The notes: generated from the sequence alone by a model not told the origin. Counted from the stretch's first letter, positions 44,441 to 54,499 are shown. The stretch is DNA of 64,000 nt from Spirosoma oryzicola (GCF_021233055.1 NZ_CP089539.1:1-64000), one strand, 5' to 3'. Numbers and translations: made by a program.

Positions 44441-45007
44441 TTAAGAATCCTCTCGCCACTGGCCCCGCAGCTTTTTAAGGGCCATTTGCAGCATGTTCGA
44501 AACCGTCTGGGGCGTTATCTGCATCGTCTGAGCAATCTGATCCCGGTCCATCTCCTGAAAGTATTTCAGGTAGATCACTTCTTTTTGACGATCGGGCAGT
44601 TCGTCCAGCAGTTGCTGCATCTGGTGGGCTTTCAGGCGGGCACTTTCAGACTGAATCAAATTTTCTTCTACCGTGTATTCAACCGAAAAGTCAGGCTGAG
44701 CTGCCAGATCGGTTTGTAACTGATTCATTTGCCAGACGCGGTAAATGCGTCGGCGCAAAATCACAAATAGGTAAGGTTTTACCTGCACATCCGTTCGTAG
44801 CGCGTGACGCCGTTCCCATAAATCCAGGAACACATCCTGAATGCAGTCTTTAATGAGGTCGTCGTCTTTAGAGAATTTAGTACCGTAATGATAGAGTTCC
44901 TTAAAACAGCGCTTCATCAGCTTATCCAACGCTGTATCATCGCCTTCAATCAGGCGAAGCCAGAGCGTCGTGTCATCTTCGGAAAAGCCATTACGGAAAA
45001 TATTCAT
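44441..45007 (-). CDS. ECF RNA polymerase sigma factor
   Basis: Directs RNA polymerase to the SusCD promoter when released by FecR. Region 2 (about 25-95) includes FKELYHYGTKFSKDDDLIKD and CIQDVFLDLWERRHALR. Region 4 (about 125-182) includes LLDELPDRQKEVIYLKYFQE and MDRDQIAQTMQITPQTVSNM, a helix-turn-helix. The 188-residue length fits the FecI-like Bacteroidota group. It is the first gene of the minus-strand block. A TATATTTG -7 box lies about 75 bases upstream of its ATG. Confidence 0.95.
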   Translation of the reverse strand: MNIFRNGFSEDDTTLWLRLIEGDDTALDKLMKRCFKELYHYGTKFSKDDDLIKDCIQDVFLDLWERRHALRTDVQVKPYLFVILRRRIYRVWQMNQLQTDLAAQPDFSVEYTVEENLIQSESARLKAHQMQQLLDELPDRQKEVIYLKYFQEMDRDQIAQTMQITPQTVSNMLQMALKKLRGQWREDS

Positions 45008-45080
45008 AGGTAGATCACAACCAATTCGAATGGACTTCTATTTTGGTTTGACGCTGAATTAGCAAAATATTTTAAAAGTA

Positions 45081-45088
45081 CAAATATA
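45081..45088 (-). promoter_or_regulatory. Candidate -7 box for the ECF sigma gene
   Basis: The minus strand reads TATATTTG, matching TAnnTTTG, 74-81 bases upstream of the sigma factor ATG in an AT-rich leader. A matching -33 element is unclear. Confidence 0.4.
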
Positions 45089-45272
45089 AAAGGCAAGTCA
45101 AAATATCCCGGTTTCGACCTGTGTAGTAGTATTTATTTCTAAGATTTGTCTCCTAAACTAAAAGGCGTTGTCCTATTTTAATTAAGGACAGAAACTATGT
45201 AGCACCCATCCGTGCCTGTTTTATTGCTCTAGGGCAACGAATAGCAAAAGCAAACTTCCGTCTTTAACAAGC

Positions 45273-46139
45273 CTACTGAATATATCGATTCTTGTAATCG
45301 AGCGGGGTTACGCCTTTTATTCGTTTGAAATTTCGGTAGAAATTGGAAAGATTATTAAAGCCGCTCTCAAAACAAATCTCTTCTGTAGTCATCGAATTCT
45401 CGATCAACGACCTGCTGGCATGGCTGATCCTTACCTCGTTTAAAAAATCGTGATACGTTTTGTGGGTCATCAGCTTGAAATACCGACAGAACGAGGTAAC
45501 GCTTAGATTAGCAACAGAGGCTATTTCAGTAAGCGTTATTGGCTGCGCATAATTTGCTAGCGTGTAGTTACAAATATTATTGAGCCGAACTGTTTCCATT
45601 TCGTTCGATTGGTAGAAAGCTTTAGCTGACGTAATGGTCTCTATTTCATCGGCCTGTGCTATTATGTCCAGAATCGACAACAGCGTTATCAGGCGTTGAA
45701 ATGGATTTGCCGTTACAGCCGATCGCATCAGCTCGGCTATTTTCTGATTCGTTTCGCCATGAATCAGTAAGCCTTGTCGTGCTCTCTCGAATAAGGTACG
45801 TATGGCGTACACTTCGTCCAACTGTAAAAAGTCCCGCCCTAAACAATCCGTGCGGAATTGAACGACTATTGCTTCTACTTGTAGATTAGGTTGTTCCTGA
45901 AAATATTCCTGGTTACACCGCCACGTATGCGGTAGATTTTCGCCAAGTAAGAGAATTTCACCCGCCGAAAAGTTACTCACATTATCGCCGACAAACCGTA
46001 CGCCCTCTCCTCGTACAACATAGTGAAGTTCTAGTTCGGGATGGTAGTGCCAAATCGTGCCAAAGTTAGCTTTCACGTCGTGCGAAATACGGAAAGAAGC
46101 CTGTGAGTTAACCGGCACTTTGTGAAAATGAGGTTTCAT
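45273..46139 (-). CDS. AraC-family regulator with cupin sensor domain
   Basis: Probable regulator of the divergent symporter/lyase/SusCD locus. The N-terminal cupin (about 20-110) has the metal- or sugar-binding pattern WHYHPELELHYVVRGEGVRF and GEILLLGENLPHTWRCN. The C-terminal HTH_18 domain includes LTEIASVANLSVTSFCRYFK, then EEICFESGFNNLSNFYRNFK and RIKGVTPLDYKNRY. The start at 46139 (MKPHFHKVPVNSQAS) was preferred to 46181, which adds 14 hydrophobic, non-conserved residues. The length is about 288 residues. Sugar-sensing AraC proteins of this layout commonly activate divergent catabolic operons. Confidence 0.92.
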   Translation of the reverse strand: MKPHFHKVPVNSQASFRISHDVKANFGTIWHYHPELELHYVVRGEGVRFVGDNVSNFSAGEILLLGENLPHTWRCNQEYFQEQPNLQVEAIVVQFRTDCLGRDFLQLDEVYAIRTLFERARQGLLIHGETNQKIAELMRSAVTANPFQRLITLLSILDIIAQADEIETITSAKAFYQSNEMETVRLNNICNYTLANYAQPITLTEIASVANLSVTSFCRYFKLMTHKTYHDFLNEVRISHASRSLIENSMTTEEICFESGFNNLSNFYRNFKRIKGVTPLDYKNRYIQ

Positions 46140-46599
46140 CAGCGCTAGATGAATAGGGTAAATTCGTACACTGATTAGCAAATTGGCAACAGTAAATGCG
46201 TTTGCTTATCACTTAGTTTTGCTGATAAAATTAAAGGATTTTCTGTCATAGTACAACTGTGATGCGCGTAGCCAGGAATAGTACAAGATGATAGCGCTTT
46301 AATCGGATCAGTTCTTTTTGATGATTCCTATAAATTATTTCTTTCCGTTATGAACGCTCGTTCTGAAGCACTCCCCAGAAATCATTTCAACGGTTACTCA
46401 TTGGAATGGGTTGTGACCGCCCTAACGACTAAGATTATAACACGCTCTGAAAAATCGAAATCCGAGATGGGCATCGGGCTCTTTTAGGTTATCGTCAGAA
46501 ACTGGGGGAATAAAGTCAAGAATACAACGGTATCCTGAATACAAAAAAGTTTATAATAATTTCACGCCCGCTTCCTAACCTCTTAACGAACCAATTTAC
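46140..46599. other. Divergent regulatory region between AraC and symporter genes
   Basis: This 460-base stretch separates the divergent genes and should hold both promoters and the AraC operator. No clear -7 box or operator repeat was identified. A 45-codon frame at 46350-46487 has no supporting features. Confidence 0.45.
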
Positions 46600-48198
46600 A
46601 TGAAATCGCTTCCTGTTGCCGACTTGTCAATTATCCTGCTATACTTGATTAGTATGGTACTGGTTGGCGTTTATTTCTCCCGAAAGAATAAAAACGCTGA
46701 TCAGTTTACGACAGCTTCGGGGAAAATACCGGGATGGGCCATTGGCATGTCGCTGTACGCTACCTTTTTAAGTAGTAACACTTTTTTAGGTGTACCGGGT
46801 AAAGCCTTCGGCGGTAATTGGAATGCCTTCGTATTTAGTTTGTCGATGCCTCTGGCAGCCTGGGTAGCCGCTAACTATTTTGTTCCTTTTTACCGCAGTA
46901 CGGGTGAAGTGTCGGCGTATTCGCATCTTGAAAAGCGTTTTGGTGCGTGGGCGCGTACTTATGCAGTTATCTGTTTTTTGCTGACGCAACTGGCTCGGAT
47001 GGGCTCAATCTTTTTTGGAATTGCGCTTAGTTTGCAGGCGCTGACGAGTTATTCCATGACATCCATTATGGTCGTGGTCGGTATCTGCATTATTATTTAT
47101 ACAGTTTTAGGGGGTATGGAAGCCGTTATCTGGACGGAAGTAGCCCAGGGTGTCATTAAGACGGTTGGCGCGCTCGTTATTCTTTATCTAGTAATTACGC
47201 ATGTCGACGGAGGCATTCCGCGCATTCTATCGATGGGAACTGCCCATGATAAATTTAGCCTAGGAAGTTTCGCTCCTGATTTTACCACGTCTACGTTCTG
47301 GGTCGTTTTGCTGTACGGCTTTTTTATCAATCTAAACAATTTCGGGATGGACCAAAACTATGTTCAGCGGTACCATACCACAACATCCGTAACCGACGCA
47401 ACGCGTTCGATCTGGCTTTGCGTATACCTGTATGTGCCGATATCGTTGGTGTTTTTCGTACTGGGAAGCTGCCTTTACACGTATTATCAGGTCCACCCGG
47501 AGTTAATGGATCAGGTTCGCTACCAGGTTGCCAGCGAGCGATTACCCAACCAGACTCCCGAAGCCATCAACCGCTTAGCCCACACCTTGACAGCATCAGA
47601 TATTGGTGATAAGATCATGCCTCATTTCATGGTTCACCAGGTTCCGACGGGTTTACTGGGACTCATCGTTGCCGCTATCATGGCGGCTGCTATGAGCACG
47701 ATTAGCTCCAGTATGAACGCTTCGGCAACCATTTTCTTAGTTGACATTTATCAGCGCTACATTAAGCCAGACGTTACGTCCAAACAATCCCTAAAAATCC
47801 TATACGGAGCCACCGTAGTATTTGGCTTGCTGGGCATGACGACCGGAATTGCGATGATAGGCGTAAAAAGTGTACTGGATGCCTGGTGGCTGTTGTCCGG
47901 CATATTTGCCAGTGGTATGCTTGGCCTGTTTTTATTAGGTATCATATCTCGTTCCACGAAAGGACCTGAGGCACTCACAGCAACCCTCATCGGCCTTCTG
48001 GTTATTATCTGGATGACGTTCTCAGCGTTTATACCAAATCAATTGGCGACATTGCGAAGCCCATTTCACCAGAATATGATTATGGTACTCGGTACGCTTA
48101 CGATCTTTTTAACGGGGCTTCTTTTAACCCGTCGATCCGCAAAAAGCAGGGTGTTAGAACATCCCGTTGATCGCAATGAGCCACAACAACAAGCTTAA
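46600..48198 (+). CDS. Sodium/solute symporter (SSS family)
   Basis: Inner-membrane importer using the sodium gradient. The 532-residue protein has about 13 helices. SSS features are DLSIILLYLISMVLVGVYFS at the start, the TM1-TM3 core GWAIGMSLYATFLSSNTFLG (about 46-65), YTVLGGMEAVIWTEVAQGVI (about 167-186) and IMAAAMSTISSSMNASATIF (about 363-382), which carries Na+-site serines. SSS members move sugars, sialic acids, proline or other solutes; with a NanA-superfamily lyase encoded 36 bases downstream, a sialic acid or related keto-acid sugar is the leading guess. It is the first gene of the plus-strand unit. Confidence 0.94.
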   Translation: MKSLPVADLSIILLYLISMVLVGVYFSRKNKNADQFTTASGKIPGWAIGMSLYATFLSSNTFLGVPGKAFGGNWNAFVFSLSMPLAAWVAANYFVPFYRSTGEVSAYSHLEKRFGAWARTYAVICFLLTQLARMGSIFFGIALSLQALTSYSMTSIMVVVGICIIIYTVLGGMEAVIWTEVAQGVIKTVGALVILYLVITHVDGGIPRILSMGTAHDKFSLGSFAPDFTTSTFWVVLLYGFFINLNNFGMDQNYVQRYHTTTSVTDATRSIWLCVYLYVPISLVFFVLGSCLYTYYQVHPELMDQVRYQVASERLPNQTPEAINRLAHTLTASDIGDKIMPHFMVHQVPTGLLGLIVAAIMAAAMSTISSSMNASATIFLVDIYQRYIKPDVTSKQSLKILYGATVVFGLLGMTTGIAMIGVKSVLDAWWLLSGIFASGMLGLFLLGIISRSTKGPEALTATLIGLLVIIWMTFSAFIPNQLATLRSPFHQNMIMVLGTLTIFLTGLLLTRRSAKSRVLEHPVDRNEPQQQA

Positions 48199-48234
48199 CA
48201 CTAAACACCTATTATCGTTAACTCACTATATATT

Positions 48235-49185
48235 ATGTCCGAATTAGCTAATTCCACGCAACCACTACCTTACGGACTCATTCCGGTTATGCTAACGCCA
48301 TTCCTGGACAACGGAGCCGTCGATTATTCCGGATTACATCAGCTAACGGATTATTATCTCAATGCGGGAGCAGCAGGTTTGTTTGCTAACTGCCTCTCGA
48401 GTGAAATGTATGAACTAACGGACGATGAACGGCTGGCCACGACCAGACAGGTCGTTCAGCAGGCAGGTGGCCGTGTTCCCGTTGTCGCTACCGGGACATT
48501 CGGGGGAGCACTCGATCAACAGGCTGATTTTGTTAAACGTATATACGATACCGGTGTACAAGCGGTTATTGTTATCACCGGTCAGCTGGTGACACCCCAG
48601 GATAGTGATCAAACCTTTCTAGACCGTATAGGGACGCTGTTGGATATGACCCCCGGCGTACCGCTTGGGTTGTACGAATGTCCAGTTCCTTACAAACGGT
48701 TGATTACGGCAGATATTCTGGCTCAATTGCTGCCAACTGGTCGATTGATCTACCATAAAGACACGAGCTTGGATGAAGAAGAGGTAAAAAACCGTCTTGC
48801 CGTTGCACAGGGGTATAATTTTGGTTTGTACGATGCCTACATGGTCAACGCCGTTTCCTCTTTGCGGGCCGGGGCAGCGGGCTTATCCTGCATCCAGGCG
48901 AATATTTTCCCTGAACTACTGGTCTGGCTATGCAACCATGTCAATGATCCTGACCTGCAAGCAGAGGTTGATGAGGTGCAGCAATTTTTAGTAGATTGTA
49001 TGGATCTGGTTCATTCTGCTTACCCAACGATTGCCAAGTACGCCCTGCAACAACGTGGCTTACCAATTTCCTTATACACTCGTCGCCAGGTCGAACCACT
49101 CACAGACAATTTACGTACCGGTATCGATCAACTGCTAGCTAAATTAAACAAGTTTACAAAAGCGATGCACGTTAGCGAGATATAG
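48235..49185 (+). CDS. DapA/NanA-superfamily lyase or synthase
   Basis: Class I aldolase of the dihydrodipicolinate synthase / N-acetylneuraminate lyase superfamily. The Schiff-base Lys is K175 in LIYHKDTSLD and the partner Tyr is Y147 in LGLYECPVPYKR. The beta-alpha barrel starts LPYGLIPVMLTPFLDNGAVD. The usual pyruvate carboxylate-binding motif (GTTGE or GSTGE) is replaced by NCLSSEMYEL (52-61), so the substrate may differ from those of both DapA and NanA. The length is 316 residues. With its upstream symporter it suggests import and cleavage of a 2-keto-3-deoxy acid (inference). Two terminators follow within 190 bases. Confidence 0.88.
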   Translation: MSELANSTQPLPYGLIPVMLTPFLDNGAVDYSGLHQLTDYYLNAGAAGLFANCLSSEMYELTDDERLATTRQVVQQAGGRVPVVATGTFGGALDQQADFVKRIYDTGVQAVIVITGQLVTPQDSDQTFLDRIGTLLDMTPGVPLGLYECPVPYKRLITADILAQLLPTGRLIYHKDTSLDEEEVKNRLAVAQGYNFGLYDAYMVNAVSSLRAGAAGLSCIQANIFPELLVWLCNHVNDPDLQAEVDEVQQFLVDCMDLVHSAYPTIAKYALQQRGLPISLYTRRQVEPLTDNLRTGIDQLLAKLNKFTKAMHVSEI

Positions 49186-49268
49186 CTATCGCTTCTCAGT
49201 GCGCCCTATTCTTTAAATTTGCGGGTAATTATTGGTAAGTAGTTCATTACAAGTGATTTATTTTAAAA

Positions 49269-49310
49269 CATAGGCGTGAGTTATGAAAATCTTCAGCCTA
49301 TGCTATTTTT
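49269..49310 (+). terminator. Terminator 1 after the lyase gene
   Basis: CATAGGC (49269-49275) and GCCTATG (49296-49302) pair, extended by TGA/TCA, and are followed by a T-run. This is about 85 bases past the lyase stop. Confidence 0.6.
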
Positions 49311-49323
49311 GATACAAATACTC

Positions 49324-49367
49324 AAAAAATAGACCTGCCCTTCATTCGAATGGCAGGTCTATTTTTT
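49324..49367 (+). terminator. Terminator 2 after the lyase gene
   Basis: A perfect 16-bp stem (49324-49339 with 49352-49367), A-rich on the left and ending in six T on the right. A classic bidirectional rho-independent terminator. Confidence 0.85.
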
Positions 49368-49753
49368 AGATAAAAAGATGCAATTGGCAGGTTTTTATAT
49401 GTACGCGTCTGACCAGTAAAGTATCCTGAGCAGGTGTTCGCCCTCTAAACGATTAACGAAGGCTAAATTATGATAAATTCGTACACTCAATTGATATAAT
49501 TTATTAAAGGATAAATAGTGTTTACCATTTAGTTTTACAGAAAATTAAGTTAATTCTGAGAAACGTTAAAAAATAACCCCACCACTCCCACTTATTTCAT
49601 GAACGTATTGGACATTATTCATAGAGCTTGATAGCGCTATGGAGGACTATTGTACAAATTTATTGCTCGCGTCTGGCCCGCACGAGGTAAATAGCTGTGT
49701 CCTTTTTTGATTATGTCCACAACGTCTTGCTCTGATTCACTCTAACTATTGCT

Positions 49754-52700
49754 ATGAAAGAACGACTATTTACCCTATTACTTTTCGTGGTTGGGCCTTA
49801 TACCGGCATACTGCCGACAGTGGCCTTTCCCAGTAACAATCATGTACGTTTGCATCCGGCTGGCGGTTGGCATGCTGTGGAGATTACCGTTCAGGGACGG
49901 GTAACGGATAAAGAAAAAGGAGAGGGTATTCCAGGCGTCAATGTGGTCCTGAAAGGTACCCAGAAAGGAACTACCACCGACGTGAACGGTAATTATTCAA
50001 TTGCGATCAACTCAACGACCGATGTGTTAGTGTTTAGCTCGGTTGGTTTCGGGGCTCAGGAGATAACCGTCGGAAATCAAACGTCGATCAATGTTATTCT
50101 GGAGTCGGATTCAAGAACATTGGGCGAGGTGGTTGTCGTTGGTTACGGGTCGCAGTCACGGCGTAACGTTACGGGTTCGGTGGCCAAAGTCGATATGAAA
50201 CAAACCGAAAACCTGCCTAACACGAACGTAACGCAATCCTTACGGGGCCGGGTAGCCGGTGTGCAGTTTACCGACAGTGGCCGTCCCGGTCAAAATGGCT
50301 CCATCCTGATTAGAGGTCCCCGGTCGTTGGGTGGCGGTAACGATCCGCTGATTGTTTTGGACGGAATTTTCTTCAACGGCAGTTTGGCCGATATTAATCC
50401 GAATGACATCGAGTCGATGGAAATCCTTAAGGATGCCAGCGCTGCGGCTATTTATGGATCACGGGCTGCTAACGGGGTTATTCTCATTACCTCGAAACGG
50501 GGAACAACCCGCAAACCTACCATCCGGATCAATGCCTTTAGCGGTGTTTCAGAAATCGGACGCACGGTCAAGCTACTGAGTCCCGAGCGATATCTGCAAA
50601 AAACGCTGGATTACCGTGCACAAAGTGGCTTACCGTCGGACCCGGCCAATGTAGCTAGTTATCTAACCACAACCGAGGCCGCCAACTACAAAGCAGGCAA
50701 TACAATCGATCCCTGGAAAGCGGCTTCGCAACCCGGACGGATTGGGTCGTATGATTTAAGTTTGTCGGGAAGAAACGACGCTACTAACTACTATTTATCA
50801 GCCGCGTTTACCGACGAAAAAGGCGTGATCCTGCAAGATGACCAAAAACGGATTACGCTGCGGGCTAATATCGAAAATCAGGTTACGAATTGGCTATCCG
50901 TAGGCATGAACGCAACGTTCGTTCGCCGTGATTTGTCAGGTCGGGAAGCGGATGTTGCCAGCATCTATTACAGCAGCCCATATGGTACCTGGACCTACCC
51001 GGATGGTGAACCTACGCAGTATACTGTGCCTGAAGATCAGGTGTCGGGCCAACCCATTCGGGCCGCTCTGCTGACCAAAAATGAAGAGATTTACAACAAC
51101 CTGTTCAGTAACTTTTACGGGCTGGTGAACGTGCCATTTGTCAAAGGACTTTCGTACCGGGTCAATTACTCGCCAAACTATCGGTGGAACCATATCTATA
51201 ATTTCGTCCGTCAGGATCGCCGGTTGCCCAACAACACGACCAGCGCCAACAAGTACAATCAGGAAAGTTTCGACTGGGTACTGGAGAATATCGTTACCTA
51301 CAATAAGCAGATCAACCCGAATCATGGCTTCGATCTGACACTACTTTACGGGCGAAATCACCAGCAATCCGAGTCAACGACAGCCAATGCTAACCAACTG
51401 AGCTCGGACGCGCTCGGCTGGAATAGCCTGACCTTGGGAAGCACGCAGACAACGACCTCTACCGCTTCTAAGATCGACGGGATTTCCTCAATGGCCCGCC
51501 TGAATTATCGCTTTAAGGATCGATACCTGCTTACCTTGACGGCCCGCCGGGATGCCAGTTCTGTGTTTGCTGCCAACAATAAGTACGCTACATTTCCGTC
51601 GGCGGCTCTAGCCTGGATTGCTTCGGAAGAGTCGTTCATGCGCAAAGCCTCCTTCGTTGACTTACTCAAATTCCGTCTTTCTTACGGAGCCGTTGGTAAT
51701 CAGGCCATTCAGCCTTATCAATCGCTTAGTCTGTCGGGTATAACGCAGTACGTGTTCGGAGATAGTGGCCCCACCTCGGTCGGAATTTTTCCGGCGACGA
51801 TGGCTAACTCGGATCTGAAATGGGAAACAACCTACACGACGAATGCCGCCGTTGATTTTAGTTTGTTTAAAGGACGACTGGGGGGTACCGTTGAAGTATA
51901 CAACAGTGATACCAAAAACCTGATTGTTCAACGGTCATTGCCCACGCTTACCGGCTATACCAGTGTCCTGACAAATCTAGGAGCGACCAACAACAAGGGT
52001 ATTGAATTAACCCTCAATACGGTCAATCTGCGCAAAAAGAATTTCGAGTGGAGCAGTAATATAGTCCTGTCCGCCAATAAAAATAAAATCGTTCACCTAT
52101 ACCGGTCTGATACGAATGGTGACGGTAAAGAGGATGACGACTTGGCAAACCGGTGGTTTATCGGCCAGCCCATCACGGTTTATTATGACTACGTCTTCGA
52201 TGGAATTTATCAGCAGGGCGATCAAATTCCAAGTGGTTCCCAAGCTGGGTTTGTCCGGCTTAAAGATTTGAATGGCGATGGTAAGCTGGACGCAAACAAC
52301 GACCGGACGATTATCGGGCAAGGCGGGCAGCCCAAGGTTCGCTGGGGAGTTACCAACAATTTCTCCTACGGTAATTTGTCACTCTCCGTGTTTGTGAATG
52401 CGATGCAGGGCTGGATTTCGGATTTTATCCTGCTCGATCCTAACTCGACTCGTAGTGAAAATTCACCGGGTCGTGCTTTGAACCAAATCGATGCGGGCTG
52501 GTGGACTGCCGATAATAAATCCAACACCCGACCATCTCTGGTGTATACCAACCCACAGGGGCATAACTATTACGTAAGCCGGAATTTTGTCCGCATCCAG
52601 GACGTATCGCTGGCGTATAATTTCCCGAGCAAGCTGGTCAGCAAACTCCACGTCACGAATCTGCGGGTGTTTTTAAGCGCGAAGAACCTGCACACCTTTA

Positions 52701-52801
52701 CCGACTGGCCAGGTACTGATCCCGAAAGTGGTGGTACGTCCAAGTCTTCCTTTTACCCCATGCCCCGGTCGTATACGTTGGGTCTGAACTTAGGTTTTTA
52801 A
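49754..52801 (+). CDS. SusC/RagA TonB-linked outer-membrane transporter
   Basis: TonB-dependent importer without an STN domain, so not FecR-coupled. After the signal region come a carboxypeptidase-like domain (about 50-120; VQGRVTDKEKGEGIPGVNVV), the TonB box ending GEVVVVGYGSQSRRN, and the plug with DPLIVLDGIFFNGSLADINP and MEILKDASAAAIYGSRAANG. The barrel ends SYTLGLNLGF with a terminal Phe, the sorting signal for outer-membrane insertion. The 1015-residue length is normal. Its SusD partner follows 45 bases downstream. Position beside a symporter, a lyase and a sialidase-like protein suggests a glycan or acidic sugar ligand (inference). Confidence 0.95.
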   Translation: MKERLFTLLLFVVGPYTGILPTVAFPSNNHVRLHPAGGWHAVEITVQGRVTDKEKGEGIPGVNVVLKGTQKGTTTDVNGNYSIAINSTTDVLVFSSVGFGAQEITVGNQTSINVILESDSRTLGEVVVVGYGSQSRRNVTGSVAKVDMKQTENLPNTNVTQSLRGRVAGVQFTDSGRPGQNGSILIRGPRSLGGGNDPLIVLDGIFFNGSLADINPNDIESMEILKDASAAAIYGSRAANGVILITSKRGTTRKPTIRINAFSGVSEIGRTVKLLSPERYLQKTLDYRAQSGLPSDPANVASYLTTTEAANYKAGNTIDPWKAASQPGRIGSYDLSLSGRNDATNYYLSAAFTDEKGVILQDDQKRITLRANIENQVTNWLSVGMNATFVRRDLSGREADVASIYYSSPYGTWTYPDGEPTQYTVPEDQVSGQPIRAALLTKNEEIYNNLFSNFYGLVNVPFVKGLSYRVNYSPNYRWNHIYNFVRQDRRLPNNTTSANKYNQESFDWVLENIVTYNKQINPNHGFDLTLLYGRNHQQSESTTANANQLSSDALGWNSLTLGSTQTTTSTASKIDGISSMARLNYRFKDRYLLTLTARRDASSVFAANNKYATFPSAALAWIASEESFMRKASFVDLLKFRLSYGAVGNQAIQPYQSLSLSGITQYVFGDSGPTSVGIFPATMANSDLKWETTYTTNAAVDFSLFKGRLGGTVEVYNSDTKNLIVQRSLPTLTGYTSVLTNLGATNNKGIELTLNTVNLRKKNFEWSSNIVLSANKNKIVHLYRSDTNGDGKEDDDLANRWFIGQPITVYYDYVFDGIYQQGDQIPSGSQAGFVRLKDLNGDGKLDANNDRTIIGQGGQPKVRWGVTNNFSYGNLSLSVFVNAMQGWISDFILLDPNSTRSENSPGRALNQIDAGWWTADNKSNTRPSLVYTNPQGHNYYVSRNFVRIQDVSLAYNFPSKLVSKLHVTNLRVFLSAKNLHTFTDWPGTDPESGGTSKSSFYPMPRSYTLGLNLGF

Positions 52802-52846
52802 TCCATAACGGTTGTAAAAAAAGTATCTCTGGTGGATTCAATCACA

Positions 52847-54499
52847 ATGAAATTTCGACAATTCAATATAACCACCCGATCATTTGGTAAGCTGGTTGGC
52901 TTATGCGCAATGATCCTTTTGTCTGGCTCCTGCAAAGACCAGTTTTTAGACGAAGTTCCTCTGGCTTCGCTTAGCTCAGACGTTGTTCTTAGCTCGAGAG
53001 CGGGTTTCGACAACTACATTACGGGCCTGCACCAAGCCGCTCGTGATGAACTGTCGCAGGAAGACTTAGGGAGTTTTTATGACATGTATCTGGGTACGGA
53101 TGTCGCCACAACGGGTCAGGAGCAAACGGTAAATTTTCGGAACTATACCACTTTTCTAACCCCCACTGCTGCTGCTGCCAGTAGTTTCTGGAACTGGGGA
53201 TACACTAAGATGATTCTGCGGGCCAACACCGTTATTGAATATGCCAATAAGCCGGAGCTAAAAGGAATATTCGCCAGCGATGCCGAACGTAATGCCATTA
53301 TCGCTGAAGCCCGCTTTTTTCGGGGATACACCTACAACCTGCTGGCCAATCTTTACGGAGGTGTACCTATTGTCGATGTTACCTACCAGAATCCGAAAAC
53401 CGATTTTGTGCGGGCTACCCGTAAAGAAGTGTATGAGTTTGCCAAAGCGGACCTGGAATTTGCTACGCAATATTTACCGGTTACGGTAGCCAAATCGAGT
53501 GAGGGGCGAATTGTCAAGGGCGCAGCCGATCACCTGCTGACGGAGGTGTACATAAATCTGGGCGATTACGACAAAGCCATCGAAAGCTCTACCCGCCTGA
53601 TTAGCTCCGGAACTTACCAATTGATGACCAATCGGTTTGGTGTCCGAAAGGATCAGCCCGGCGACGTGTATGCCGATTTGTTTGCGGAAGGCAACCAGAA
53701 CCGAAGCACCGGAAACCTGGAGTCCATCTATGTCTGGCAGTATGAAAACCTAACGCCGGGTGGAGCGGGGACAAACAATGGCAATAACAACATTCGCGGT
53801 TGGGTTCCGTTTTTGCCCAATTTGAAAGATCCGGCGGGGGGAACGGGCATGATAGTATCGGATAGCCTTGGCCGGGGAGTTGCCTATAGTCGGCCGACGA
53901 CGTTTTTCTTTTATGATCTCTGGAAAGACGACTGGGATAACGACATTCGCAACTCGGTGTATAACATCCGGCGTAAATTCTACTACAACAACCCAGCATC
54001 GACGTATTTTGGCAAACAAGTAGAGAAACGTACGGCTAACGAAGACACCATGCGTAACGTTTATCCTTACCTACGCAAGCTGGAAGGTAAACCGTTCAAC
54101 GGGTCTAACACATCGGGACGAACGGGTAAAGATTTCATCGTCTACCGGTTGGCCGAGACGTATCTGCTGCGGGCGGAAGCCTACGTTCGTAAGAATAATC
54201 TGACGGCTGCTGCTGCTGATATCAATGCCGTACGTAACCGCGCGAAGGCTAAGCCGGTGGCGGCTGGCGATGTAACGATCGACTATATTCTAGATGAACG
54301 GGCTCGGGAGTTAATTACCGAAGAACCCCGTCGTCGGACACTCAGCCGGATGGGCAAACTCGTTGAGCGCACCCGTAAGTACCAAACGCGGTCGGATGTA
54401 CGGAGCACGATTCAGGATTTTCATGAGCTTTACCCCATCCCACAGTCGGCCATCGACGCCAACTTTAGCGCTAAATTGACCCAGAATCCTGGTTATTAA
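52847..54499 (+). CDS. SusD/RagB-family outer-membrane lipoprotein
   Basis: Ligand-capturing partner of the preceding SusC. The ATG at 52847 gives MKFRQFNITTRSFGKLVGLC followed by AMILLSGSC, a lipoprotein signal with a basic n-region; a GTG at 52832 is in frame but unlikely. RagB helices include ERNAIIAEARFFRGYTYNLL and NLYGGVPIVDVTYQNP. The C-terminal signature is YRLAETYLLRAEAYVRKNNL, ILDERARELITEEPRRRTLS and LTQNPGY. The length is about 550 residues. A hairpin separates it from the FGE/sialidase fusion gene. Confidence 0.95.
   Translation: MKFRQFNITTRSFGKLVGLCAMILLSGSCKDQFLDEVPLASLSSDVVLSSRAGFDNYITGLHQAARDELSQEDLGSFYDMYLGTDVATTGQEQTVNFRNYTTFLTPTAAAASSFWNWGYTKMILRANTVIEYANKPELKGIFASDAERNAIIAEARFFRGYTYNLLANLYGGVPIVDVTYQNPKTDFVRATRKEVYEFAKADLEFATQYLPVTVAKSSEGRIVKGAADHLLTEVYINLGDYDKAIESSTRLISSGTYQLMTNRFGVRKDQPGDVYADLFAEGNQNRSTGNLESIYVWQYENLTPGGAGTNNGNNNIRGWVPFLPNLKDPAGGTGMIVSDSLGRGVAYSRPTTFFFYDLWKDDWDNDIRNSVYNIRRKFYYNNPASTYFGKQVEKRTANEDTMRNVYPYLRKLEGKPFNGSNTSGRTGKDFIVYRLAETYLLRAEAYVRKNNLTAAAADINAVRNRAKAKPVAAGDVTIDYILDERARELITEEPRRRTLSRMGKLVERTRKYQTRSDVRSTIQDFHELYPIPQSAIDANFSAKLTQNPGY

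Larger units (their letters stand above)
49186..49753. other. Intergenic region with tandem terminators and SusC leader
   Basis: The first 190 bases hold two hairpin terminators; the remaining 380 bases are AT-rich and must carry the promoter of the second SusC gene. No recognised riboswitch, RNA gene or ORF was found. Confidence 0.5.

Noticed and set aside
46350..46487. 45-codon ORF between the AraC and symporter genes
   Set aside because: No recognisable motif, no terminator or promoter of its own, and located where a regulatory region is expected.
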